A DNA stretch of 64,000 nt from Myxococcales bacterium. GTDB lineage: Bacteria > Myxococcota_A > Bradymonadia > UBA7976 > UBA1532. A program made the position numbers and the translations under genes. The stretch covers positions 23,658 through 87,657 of the forward strand of contig PCCS01000055.1 in NCBI GenBank assembly GCA_002731825.1, written 5' to 3'. The notes under the pieces were generated by a model. The model did not search any database. It was not told the DNA's origin and saw only the letters and a list, made by a program, of their open reading frames with translations. Positions 8,895-16,845 of the stretch are shown in pieces (positions within the stretch are counted from its first letter, which is position 1; each line of letters begins with the position of its first letter).

Positions 8895-9892
8895 ACCCTC
8901 TCCTCCCTAAACGAACCAACCAGCTGCATCATCATGGCGAGGAAAAGGAGGCCCCAACCGCTCCACGCAAACACATCCGGTGCAGGGCGCCTGACGCTGA
9001 ACTCCGCCATCTGGGCGCCCTCAATCCTCAGGAGTTGAATCTGCCATGGGCTTGTTCCATGGCGTTGGTCTAAGTCAGGTGCATCGGCGAAATACCAAGC
9101 AGTGTCGCTGCCTCCATTCCATTGCAAATCGAGCTCCACAGCTGCGCCCAGCTTTTTGAGGAAATCGTTTCGCATTTGGGTGATTTTGAGTCGTAACTCA
9201 CCGGGCGGCTGCCCCGCGTTATCCAACACGTTTTGGCCTGCGGATCCGAGCCCATCTATGAGGACCGGTCGATCGACGGCAACCCGTTTAATCACCTCTT
9301 TTTTGGGATTTGCGCGCGATCTAACACTCAAAACAGCGACATGGGCGTCGTCATCGAAAACAACTTGATCCAACACATAGATGCGTCCGTCATGAGATTG
9401 CGACCGCGGTCCCTGTCGTTGAAATGTGAGCGTTTTTTGCTGAGTCGCAGGCATCCCGAAAGTAAGCCGTACCCGGTCAGCATCGATATCCGCTGCCACT
9501 TGTGCCCCTAAATGGACCTGCACTTCCCGGTCGGACACAAAGCGCCCATAGCTCTCGGCGACCTGCCCGCCAACCCTCAACAAGCCAGTTGATTCGTCGG
9601 CCCAGCCACCAAGGAGAATGGCCCAAATTCCAACGGCCGTAAGTCTCAATGTAAGCCGGTCAGACCCAGACGCCCAATAGGTGGCCGCCCATAAGGTAAA
9701 CGGAGCGATGGCAAGGGGGAGTCGACCCATTAAGCCCTCAGCTGGATGCTGCCCCAAGGGCTCCATCAGCCCATTGATGGCGCTTACAAGGAGGGCGAGG
9801 CCAATCAGAACCATCAGCCCACTCGAATGCATGAGCGATTCGACCCAAGCCCAAACGCCACTCAAATACGGTAACTTCGACCTTTTGTTCAC
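8891..9892 (-). CDS. Membrane protein with ResB-like topology
   Basis: A 333-residue protein with three N-terminal membrane segments (about 25-42, 60-78 and 84-100), a large soluble region of about 200 residues rich in beta-strand, and one C-terminal membrane helix (about 303-325) ending in basic residues. This is the topology of ResB/Ccs1, which holds haem or apocytochrome c on the outer face of the membrane, but I cannot identify conserved ResB His residues, so the name stays tentative. It is the first gene of the minus-strand block leading to ysxC and rimI, and its stop overlaps the next ATG. Confidence 0.55.
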   Translation of the reverse strand: MNKRSKLPYLSGVWAWVESLMHSSGLMVLIGLALLVSAINGLMEPLGQHPAEGLMGRLPLAIAPFTLWAATYWASGSDRLTLRLTAVGIWAILLGGWADESTGLLRVGGQVAESYGRFVSDREVQVHLGAQVAADIDADRVRLTFGMPATQQKTLTFQRQGPRSQSHDGRIYVLDQVVFDDDAHVAVLSVRSRANPKKEVIKRVAVDRPVLIDGLGSAGQNVLDNAGQPPGELRLKITQMRNDFLKKLGAAVELDLQWNGGSDTAWYFADAPDLDQRHGTSPWQIQLLRIEGAQMAEFSVRRPAPDVFAWSGWGLLFLAMMMQLVGSFREERV

Positions 9893-10423
9893 TTTGGTGT
9901 CCCTGACGGCATATGTCTCCTCGGGCTATGCCCGCTTCACTCTCTCTAAACCATTAGGTCTGGCCATCGATACCCCTCAATGAGCAACATTTCAAGGGGA
10001 GAGACCCAGGTATGACTCGCCCTCGCAAAGTTTATTAGGCTCTGTCGACGACCCATTACGCAAAACGCTACGGAATAGTCGCTCTAAACCCCAAAAGTCG
10101 AACTCAATCTCGATTGGGGTTTAATCTGCGTCTTAAGCAGCTCTGTTTCAGTCGCTGACATTTTTGCTTCGCCTTCCGTCTCCGATGTCCGTCGACTGAA
10201 AAGCTGAACAGTGAACGGAATTCGCCTCGAACGGTCCGTTTTAAGACGCCAGGGCATGCAAAAGTGAGCCATCAGACGAACCGAGCGCTCGCTTGGGAAG
10301 CCTAGCCCATTGCATGAGGCAATAAAACCGTCGGGCAAAGAATTAAACAATTAACACGCCGCTGACACCGATGACGATAGCTTTCGGGTGACGATAGTTA
10401 CTCATTTGAGTATTGTAGGGTCC
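9893..10423. other. Intergenic region between divergent genes
   Basis: About 530 bases with no convincing gene. An open frame of 88 codons on the minus strand (10084-10350) has no recognisable features or ribosome binding site. It contains a perfect 10-bp inverted repeat (see 10085-10123) and a small hairpin at about 9929-9941 (CGGGC-TAT-GCCCG). It must hold the promoters for the minus-strand membrane gene and for coaE, but I see no clear sigma-70 hexamers. Confidence 0.5.
10085..10123. repeat. Perfect 10-bp inverted repeat in intergenic region
   Basis: TAAACCCCAA (10085-10094) and TTGGGGTTTA (10114-10123) are exact inverted copies separated by 19 bases. The spacer contains two TCGA copies that could extend the stem. 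No T-run follows on either strand, so it is not a standard terminator. It could be an operator, a protein-binding site or a structured RNA element. Confidence 0.55.
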
Positions 10424-11023
10424 ATGTTGATGGGATTAACAGGTGGCATTGCTTGCGGGAAAACAACCGTGGCGAAGATGTTTGAGCGTCGAGGCGCCCA
10501 AATCATCGACGCTGATGGCCTCGCGCGACGCGTCGTCGAGCCTGGTCATATCGGACTCAGCCAATTAGTGGATGCCTTCGGTAAATGGATCTTAACGGCC
10601 GATGGGCGACTAGACCGAGAGCGTCTCGCTTCGCATATTTTCGCGCACCCCGAGGCCAGATCTATCCTCAATGGGATTACCCATCCCCTCATCGCAGAAG
10701 AAAGTCAAAACGCGATCATAGACGCCCTTGAGCAGGCGCCGCCACTGGTTGTTTATGACGCAGCTCTTCTTTTTGAATCGGGTCGAGCAGACGGGTTTCG
10801 CCCCGTCGTGGTTGTCCACGTAGACCCAACGACTCAGGTGAAACGGCTTATGCAGCGGGACGGATTATCGTCCAAGCAAGCGCAACAGCGGATCGATGCA
10901 CAGATGCCCGTCTCGGAGAAGATGGGCTATGCTGATTATTTGGTTGATAATTCGGCCGGATTGGCGGACACGCGGGTCCAAGTCGAAAGAATTTGGGAGT
11001 ACATGGTCCATGACCGAGTCTAA
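10424..11023 (+). CDS. coaE: Dephospho-CoA kinase CoaE
   Basis: Catalyses the last step of coenzyme A synthesis, phosphorylating the 3'-OH of dephospho-CoA. The P-loop GGIACGKTT is at residues 7-15. The DADGLAR motif, the HPL block (ITHPLIAEE) and the CoA-kinase segment MQRDGLSSKQAQQRIDAQM are all typical. With the ATG at 10424 the protein has 200 residues, the usual family size; a GTG at 10388 would only add an unconserved leader. A weak Shine-Dalgarno (TAGGG) lies just upstream. The next gene starts 14 bases before this stop. Confidence 0.93.
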   Translation: MLMGLTGGIACGKTTVAKMFERRGAQIIDADGLARRVVEPGHIGLSQLVDAFGKWILTADGRLDRERLASHIFAHPEARSILNGITHPLIAEESQNAIIDALEQAPPLVVYDAALLFESGRADGFRPVVVVHVDPTTQVKRLMQRDGLSSKQAQQRIDAQMPVSEKMGYADYLVDNSAGLADTRVQVERIWEYMVHDRV

Positions 11024-12101
11024 AGCGCGTAAAAAACCGGACATGGTCATGGTTACGGGGTTCCCTCGCCTGCTGTCAAAAGGGTTGGCGAGGAAAGCAC
11101 TCAACACCCGACCGCGGAGAACGGTGGTGCTTTTGGTCAGTCACACAGCGCGCGATGCAACTCAAGAATGGATCGAAGCGCTCAAATCAGCAGACCAGCG
11201 CTATTTAAAGGTCGTGAACGGTACCCCCGGCAGCGTCGATGCTGGTTTGAGCGGTCGAGAAATTAAGGCTTTACAGGCTAACCTCACCCATATCTTTCAT
11301 GCTGACGTTGAACCGACCGGGCCTCACGGCGATCCCAATGTCTATCTTGAGAACTTAAATCGGCTGATTATGCTGTCCCGAAGCTGTACCCGATTCCAAC
11401 GGTTTTGTTTTTTCTCGACAGCATTTATCAGTGGCGACCGGTCGGGCCTTGTTGCAGCAGAAGAACTGGAAATGGGCCAAAGCCTGAGGACGTCTTTCGA
11501 ACGCTATATGATGAAAGCTGAAGGGATCATTCGTGCATCCATGCCACGACTCCCAATGACCGTCTTCCGGCCGTCGTCTATGATAGGACATTCTCAGACA
11601 GGCGATGCACATGGCCTGACGGAAGGGCCATCCTATTTACTTTCGTTGATGTTGCGCATGCCAACTGAGATCCCAGTTTTTCTCCCGGGAAGTGGGGTTG
11701 TGCCATTCAATATCGTGCCCATTGATTATGTTGTTGATGCAGCTTGGGTACTGGCTTACGAGCCTGCCGCCAGCGGTCGGACCTTCCACTTAACAGATCC
11801 AAATCCAGTCAGTGCAAAACAAGCCTTCGAGCTCTTGGCCGATATCGCCAACCGCCCAGCCCCGCGCTTTGGTACATTAATCGCTGGATTTGCCAGACGA
11901 GTAGTTGCGCAAACGCGACTCGGGCGACTCATGCCATTCGCGCGTGTTGTCGTGGGAGACCTGACGCAGCATGTCACTTATGACTGCTCAGGCGCCCTTG
12001 AGCTGCTTGCGCCCACAGGCGTTCGATGCCCACCATTCGATGCATATGCAGACGCATTAGTCATCTGGATGGCTAATTTAGAGAAGACGCGCCGAGGCTA
12101 A
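11010..12101 (+). CDS. SDR/NAD(P)-binding protein with degenerate motifs, coupled to coaE
   Basis: A 363-residue extended SDR-like protein resembling the reductase domains of the male-sterility/NAD_binding_4 group (fatty acyl-CoA and thioester reductases): an N-terminal Rossmann region (VMVTGFP near 15-21), the block FFSTAFISG, the TVFRPSSMIGHSQTG segment and a downstream IVPIDYVVDAAW motif that usually marks substrate-domain packing. The Gly-rich loop is not canonical (TGFPRLLSKGLA), and the active-site Tyr and Lys have spacing YxxK (YMMK) instead of YxxxK, so cofactor binding or catalysis may be altered. The start lies inside coaE (14-base overlap). Substrate unknown. Confidence 0.7.
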   Translation: MTESKARKKPDMVMVTGFPRLLSKGLARKALNTRPRRTVVLLVSHTARDATQEWIEALKSADQRYLKVVNGTPGSVDAGLSGREIKALQANLTHIFHADVEPTGPHGDPNVYLENLNRLIMLSRSCTRFQRFCFFSTAFISGDRSGLVAAEELEMGQSLRTSFERYMMKAEGIIRASMPRLPMTVFRPSSMIGHSQTGDAHGLTEGPSYLLSLMLRMPTEIPVFLPGSGVVPFNIVPIDYVVDAAWVLAYEPAASGRTFHLTDPNPVSAKQAFELLADIANRPAPRFGTLIAGFARRVVAQTRLGRLMPFARVVVGDLTQHVTYDCSGALELLAPTGVRCPPFDAYADALVIWMANLEKTRRG

Positions 12102-12109
12102 ATCGACCA

Positions 12110-13228
12110 TCAACCAACGTTCACGATAATGTCGAGAGCCAGCAGCTTGATAAGCGTTTGAAGACTCTCTTTCTCGGGCATGGTTGCGATCTCGATGATG
12201 TCCGCATAGCTGGTCTGCCCATCGATGAGACTCAATACAAATCCCTCAACATGTGACAGGGATTGCCAGACATACTCCTGCTGCGTCACTTTGAGTCGTG
12301 GACGCTGTTCCAGTCCACCGAGCTGACTCAAAAAATCGTCTCGAAGTTTTGATTCGTTGAGCCGTGCTAACGCTGTGGCCACAGCATGCCCAGGCTCGTC
12401 AAGCAAAACGAGTTTCAACAGGGCCAATGAGCCTTCATAATCCCCGGCTCGATGTTTGCGATCGGCCATCTGCAGGCGTGTACTGAGTGATTCATTGTCA
12501 TCATCTAGGTCGTCATCGGCAGTCTCGATGGTCACTTCAACAGGACGAACGGACGCGAAACTGTAGAGGGGAGCGGGCTCTGTGACCAGTGCCGCAGCTC
12601 CAAATCCCTGAACCGGACTGGGGCCTGTCTCATGGTTATCCGGCACGGTCAAATTCGGGGATAAATTGGGCGCGGCCGACGTCGATGGCCTAAGCAAAGG
12701 CCGCCTGCCGCCCAGGTCCGCATCTCCGCTCCCGCTGGCTGCAGATGTAAAATAACTCTGGGGCCACGTAAACGGATCGCTGTCCGGATTCGAATAACCG
12801 ACCTGCGTGTCATCTGCTCGTTCGCCGCCTGGTTCAGCCCTCGCAGGCTTTGCCCGCTCTTGTTGACGTAGCTCAACCCTGTCGGTAATTGGCTCGTAGT
12901 CGTCGGGCAAATCGCTCGGCGGCTCGGTGTCAGTTGATGAGAGTGTTTCAAAAATGTCACTCGAGAGAATCGGTGGCTGATCAATGCTCTCGTCAGCCCC
13001 TGCTGCGTATTGGTGCTGCCAATCGGTGGCTGAAACGCCTTCGGCGTCTAGGATTCGCAGTTGTTTGAGTTCATCAAGACCGTCTAAGGCAGCCTCATCG
13101 TCATCCGCCAGCTTAAGGACTTCGAGATACAGTTTCTCACCCGTATCAAAATCTCCCATAGAGAGGGCTTTTCGGGCTGAAAACAGCAATTCGCCGATAG
13201 CTCGTTTGTGGTCTTCGATAGATGCCAT
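12110..13228 (-). CDS. Acidic DnaK-locus protein with TPR-like ends and C-terminal IDG domain
   Basis: A 372-residue soluble protein of unknown function. Residues about 5-60 look like TPR helices (ARKALSMGDFDTGEKLYLEVLKL). About 70-225 is a long acidic, Pro/Ser-rich, probably disordered linker. Residues about 250-290 again resemble a TPR (DRKHRAGDYEGSLALLKLVLLDEPGHAVATALAR). Residues about 328-372 form a compact helical domain with the core EGFVLSLIDGQTSYADI. The same domain occurs at the N-terminus of the J-domain protein two genes upstream, which argues that both act with DnaK. It is the last gene of the operon; its ATG is five bases after the dnaK stop. Confidence 0.75.
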   Translation of the reverse strand: MASIEDHKRAIGELLFSARKALSMGDFDTGEKLYLEVLKLADDDEAALDGLDELKQLRILDAEGVSATDWQHQYAAGADESIDQPPILSSDIFETLSSTDTEPPSDLPDDYEPITDRVELRQQERAKPARAEPGGERADDTQVGYSNPDSDPFTWPQSYFTSAASGSGDADLGGRRPLLRPSTSAAPNLSPNLTVPDNHETGPSPVQGFGAAALVTEPAPLYSFASVRPVEVTIETADDDLDDDNESLSTRLQMADRKHRAGDYEGSLALLKLVLLDEPGHAVATALARLNESKLRDDFLSQLGGLEQRPRLKVTQQEYVWQSLSHVEGFVLSLIDGQTSYADIIEIATMPEKESLQTLIKLLALDIIVNVG

Positions 13229-13233
13229 TCAAA

Positions 13234-15051
13234 TTAGCCGATCTTTTGGACGACACCTTTGAACATGTTGTGCGTGCGATTCAATGCTTCGTGAACGCTC
13301 TTCAACTCGTCGACATTCTCTGCCGCTATCGCGAGCTTCGCTCGATCGATAACGCCATTGGCCTTTCGGATGGCATCTTGCCCAAACTCTGATTCATCGA
13401 GGAGCGAACGTACTTGTGGAAACAATCGCTCCAGTTCCATCAGTGTGCGCTGGGCTTGCAGCTTTAAATTCTCAACAGCCTCATCAGACCGTCGAGACAC
13501 TAAATGGTCTTGGTTTTCCCGAATCATCGATTCAATTTCTTCGGGCGTCAGGCCTGCGGATGCAGTCACCGTGATCGCTTGCTCTTGACCCGTTTCCAGA
13601 TCCTTGGCGCTCACCGCAACGATGCCATCGGCATTGATATCAAAGGTCACTTCGATCTCGACTTCGCCTGCGTTGGCGGCTCGCAGCCCAGTCAAAATGA
13701 ATTCACCCATCATTTCGTTTTCGGCGGCCAGATCTGAATCGCCCTGCATGACCAGAATTTTTACAGATGTCTGGTTGTCCTTGACCGTTGTAAAAATGTG
13801 GCTCTTAGACGTCGGTACAGTTGTATTCTGAGGGATGACCACACTGACAATGCCGCCGTGGACCATGATCCCGAGAGAGTGTGGTGTCACGTCGAGCAAG
13901 AGTGCTGAACTGCCCTCATTGAACAGAGCCGCCCCCTGGATGGCTGCCCCTAATGCAACAACTTCTTCCGGATGAACGCCTCTCAAAGGTTCAAGGCCAA
14001 AGCACTCGCGAACCTTCTGCTGTACCAGAGGCATCCGAGTCATTCCACCGACCAGCAAAACTTCATCGATGGTCTCACCCGCCTCCTCAACGGCTTGTCG
14101 ACAAATCTTGGTTGTCCGTTCGACGAGGTCGACCGTCAACTCTTCGAGTTTCTGGCGAGACAATGTCTTTTGGAGGTGCAAAGCTTCGCTGCCGCCAGTC
14201 GAGATGATGAAGGGCAGGTTTATCTCCGTCTCATTGGAACTAGAGAGCTCACACTTGGCTTTTTCGGCTGCGTCACGCAATCGTTGCAGGGCCATTCGGT
14301 CACGTCGTAAATCGATCTGGTGTTCACGGGCGAAGTCGAGAACTAACCAATCCATGATAATGCGGCCATCAAAGTCTTCGCCACCAAGAAACGTGTCACC
14401 AGCTGTCGCTAAAACCTCAAACACACCGTCCGAGATGGACAGGATTGAAATGTCAAAGGTGCCCCCACCAAGGTCATACACAGCAACGGTTTTCTCGACC
14501 TCACGTCCGTAACCATACGCCAGAGCCGCCGCGGTCGGTTCGTTGATGATTCGGAGTACATCCAAACCAGCGATCTCACCCGCTGCCTTTGTCGCTTGCC
14601 GCTGCGAATCATTAAAATAAGCAGGAACCGTGATGACGGCTTGCTGAATCGAATCCCCCGTATACTCTTCTGCGACCAGACGCATCTCTTGCAAGATGAT
14701 GCTGCTCAACTCTGGAATAGAGTACACGCGATCACGAAGCTGAATCCGTGGATCGTTGTTGGGACCCTCAACGATTGTATAGGGCATTGTTTCAATCATT
14801 GTCCGAACTGGGGGAGACCCCCAGCGTCGACCGATGAGTCTCTTCGCCGCATAGACCGTGTTGGCTGCGTTGGTCACAGACTGACGCTTAGCGATATGAC
14901 CCACCAAACGTTTACCGCTGTCGGATACAGCAACCACCGATGGCGTCGTCTTGTACCCACCCTGATTGGTCAAGACGACAGGTACGCCCCCCTCAACCAA
15001 AGCAACGCACGAGTTTGTCGTGCCGAGATCGATTCCGATTATCCGCTCCAT
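13234..15051 (-). CDS. dnaK: Hsp70-family chaperone DnaK
   Basis: An ATP-dependent cytoplasmic chaperone. The actin-like ATPase signatures are present: phosphate 1 IGIDLGTTNSC at 5-15, phosphate 2 VYDLGGGTFDIS near 190 and the adenosine motif VLLVGGMTRMP near 335. The substrate-binding beta domain (LLDVTPHSLGI) and helical lid follow. It has 605 residues against about 640 for housekeeping DnaK, and it ends in a basic KGVVQKIG with no acidic EEVD-like tail, so it is probably a specialised paralogue rather than the main heat-shock DnaK; GrpE and a canonical DnaJ are not nearby. It sits between a J-domain/TPR protein (17-base gap) and an acidic partner. Confidence 0.93.
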   Translation of the reverse strand: MERIIGIDLGTTNSCVALVEGGVPVVLTNQGGYKTTPSVVAVSDSGKRLVGHIAKRQSVTNAANTVYAAKRLIGRRWGSPPVRTMIETMPYTIVEGPNNDPRIQLRDRVYSIPELSSIILQEMRLVAEEYTGDSIQQAVITVPAYFNDSQRQATKAAGEIAGLDVLRIINEPTAAALAYGYGREVEKTVAVYDLGGGTFDISILSISDGVFEVLATAGDTFLGGEDFDGRIIMDWLVLDFAREHQIDLRRDRMALQRLRDAAEKAKCELSSSNETEINLPFIISTGGSEALHLQKTLSRQKLEELTVDLVERTTKICRQAVEEAGETIDEVLLVGGMTRMPLVQQKVRECFGLEPLRGVHPEEVVALGAAIQGAALFNEGSSALLLDVTPHSLGIMVHGGIVSVVIPQNTTVPTSKSHIFTTVKDNQTSVKILVMQGDSDLAAENEMMGEFILTGLRAANAGEVEIEVTFDINADGIVAVSAKDLETGQEQAITVTASAGLTPEEIESMIRENQDHLVSRRSDEAVENLKLQAQRTLMELERLFPQVRSLLDESEFGQDAIRKANGVIDRAKLAIAAENVDELKSVHEALNRTHNMFKGVVQKIG

Positions 15052-15068
15052 TTAGCGCAGTCCCCCTG

Positions 15069-16490
15069 CTACTTCAGTTTTCTGAGCGCTTGCTTTGCCT
15101 CTGCGTGCCGACTGTCCAGTTCTAGGACCTGCTCAAAAACCGACACCGCTTTCTTGGTTAACTTAGCCTGCTGATAAATGCGACCAAGAATTAACTTAAA
15201 TTCGATATTCCTTGGGTCGCCCTTAACAGCTTTTAGGGCCAACTCCTCCGCTTTATGCAGATCCTGGTCGTACTTTAACAGCAGATGAGCAATGTGCGAG
15301 CAATAATCCGGCTTCGGTAAAACATCCGCCGCTTCCAAATACGCTTGCAATGCCTCAGAGATGTGACCGAGTGACTCCTGAATATAACCGCGCTTCCACT
15401 GAGCTTCAGCCTTCGATGCCTTCATACGCTCTTCCGAGAGCGCCAGCGCTGCACCATATTCACCGTTTTTAGGGTCGTAACTGGCCGCTAAACGGAGGGA
15501 GTTGGTCGCGGACGTATAGCTCTCGTTTTCAAAATAAGCCATGCCCTCGTCGTAGAACTGCTTCGCTTTGTCTAAGCGCGAACCGACTTGTTTGTCCCGA
15601 CTGGCAGAGCTTCGGACAGCCGTATTTTTCTGTAGTCTCGCCCGCAGAGCGTCTTTTCGTGCTGTCGATTGCTTACGCAGACGGCCCAAACGGGACTTTT
15701 GCTGAGTGACACGGCGGTTTGCTACATCTTCGTCCATTAAATGGTTGCGCACTTGCACAGCGGCTAGATATCGCTCCCTAAACGCCGCATTCGAGTTCAT
15801 TAATTCGTATGCATCTGTGCCATGTTTGAAGACCGCCGAGATTTTATCTTCATAGGGGCCTACATCCCGCCTGAAGACTGTATCCGGATGGAAGCGTCGA
15901 CTAAATTCAAAGTATGCTTTGCGAATGCGCTTCCGATCGTCTGTGGGCTCAATATTAAGAAACTCAAAGTTATCTATCTGTCCGATGTATGCGTGCAGAA
16001 AGATCACTTCTTTCTTAAATTCAACGGTTAGAAAATCGGCCTCCCGAAGCAGGTCTTGATCAAATTTAAGACCACCAAAGCGATTCTTTCCACTGCCTCG
16101 TCGTCGCCGTCCCGGCACCGACCCTAGCCCCTCAAACTGGGCTAACCAAGCGGCATCAGTTTCGCTGCTTCCATTATAGTCGGGCGCGTCAATTTCAGGA
16201 ATGGGCGCAGCTGACTTATGGCGCTCGCGCACATTAATGGGCCGACGTTTACCTTGGCTTTCTTCTAAGAAGACAAGCTTCAACTCAACCAAGCGCTTTA
16301 GATGCACAAGCGTGTCACGTTCGCCTAAACCCGTGACGATACAGAGGTCTGCGACCGACGAATTCCCATCGATCCGCGTCAAGACGAATGCGGCACGGGT
16401 ATCGATGTCGACAGCGGTTGCGTCGGTTTCAAAATTACGTTTCGGATGGTCTTCCCAGGCCCCCAAAACGCTGTAATCTAACTCGCTCAA
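15069..16490 (-). CDS. J-domain protein with N-terminal IDG domain and C-terminal TPRs
   Basis: A 473-residue putative DnaK co-chaperone. Residues about 30-75 form a small helical domain with AAFVLTRIDGNSSVADL, matching the end of the 12110 gene product. Residues about 174-245 are a J domain with the essential HPD at 201-203, which triggers ATP hydrolysis by Hsp70. Residues about 255-300 are a basic linker. From about 305 to the end come TPR repeats (AKQFYDEGMAYFENESYTSATNSLRLAASYDP and at least three more), likely for partner binding. It lacks the Gly/Phe region and zinc fingers of DnaJ. It is the first gene of the dnaK operon. Confidence 0.85.
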   Translation of the reverse strand: MSELDYSVLGAWEDHPKRNFETDATAVDIDTRAAFVLTRIDGNSSVADLCIVTGLGERDTLVHLKRLVELKLVFLEESQGKRRPINVRERHKSAAPIPEIDAPDYNGSSETDAAWLAQFEGLGSVPGRRRRGSGKNRFGGLKFDQDLLREADFLTVEFKKEVIFLHAYIGQIDNFEFLNIEPTDDRKRIRKAYFEFSRRFHPDTVFRRDVGPYEDKISAVFKHGTDAYELMNSNAAFRERYLAAVQVRNHLMDEDVANRRVTQQKSRLGRLRKQSTARKDALRARLQKNTAVRSSASRDKQVGSRLDKAKQFYDEGMAYFENESYTSATNSLRLAASYDPKNGEYGAALALSEERMKASKAEAQWKRGYIQESLGHISEALQAYLEAADVLPKPDYCSHIAHLLLKYDQDLHKAEELALKAVKGDPRNIEFKLILGRIYQQAKLTKKAVSVFEQVLELDSRHAEAKQALRKLK

Positions 16491-16845
16491 TCCGACCCCA
16501 TTTCAAACTCGTATACGCTGTATCAAGCCTCGACGACGCAAGCCAGCGTCTATCAAAACAATCAAAGGCCCAACGACCGAGGTGACATCTCTTTCATAAC
16601 CCGATCTGAACGGCAGCTCAACTACATACAACTACACAAAAATCTGGACGCTTGTCATTGACGCCAGCTTTGCTTATGTTGCCGCGCGAAATGCTTTGTT
16701 GCCCCGATGGTCTACGGCGATGAAAAAAGCTGGGAAAACGGTCTTTTTGCACTCATCTAATCGGGTTAGAACCATCGGGCGCGCGATCGAACACTCCAAG
16801 CTTGAAGTAATCTTGAAGCGATATAACCGCAGTGGAGAGACAGCG
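16491..16845. other. Divergent intergenic region with putative promoter
   Basis: About 355 bases between the J-domain operon (-) and the membrane protein gene (+). Apart from the promoter-like element at 16652-16680, I see no gene or RNA. The frame is open from 16696 into the plus gene, but the extra 50 residues look non-coding and precede a perfect signal peptide start. Confidence 0.5.
16652..16680 (+). promoter_or_regulatory. Putative sigma-70 promoter for the discoidin-domain membrane protein
   Basis: TTGTCA (16652-16657), a 17-base spacer and TATGTT (16675-16680) match the sigma-70 consensus at five and four of six positions. Transcription would begin near 16687, giving a leader of about 160 bases before the ATG at 16846. 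Confidence 0.35.

Noticed and set aside
9929..9941. Small CGGGC-TAT-GCCCG hairpin as a terminator
   Set aside because: No T-run follows and it lies upstream of the genes on both sides.
10084..10350. 88-codon frame on the minus strand in the 9893-10423 gap
   Set aside because: No ribosome binding site or recognisable domain, and it overlaps the inverted repeat.
16696..16845. N-terminal extension of the discoidin-domain protein
   Set aside because: The 50 extra residues lack any signal; the ATG at 16846 has a good Shine-Dalgarno and opens a signal peptide.
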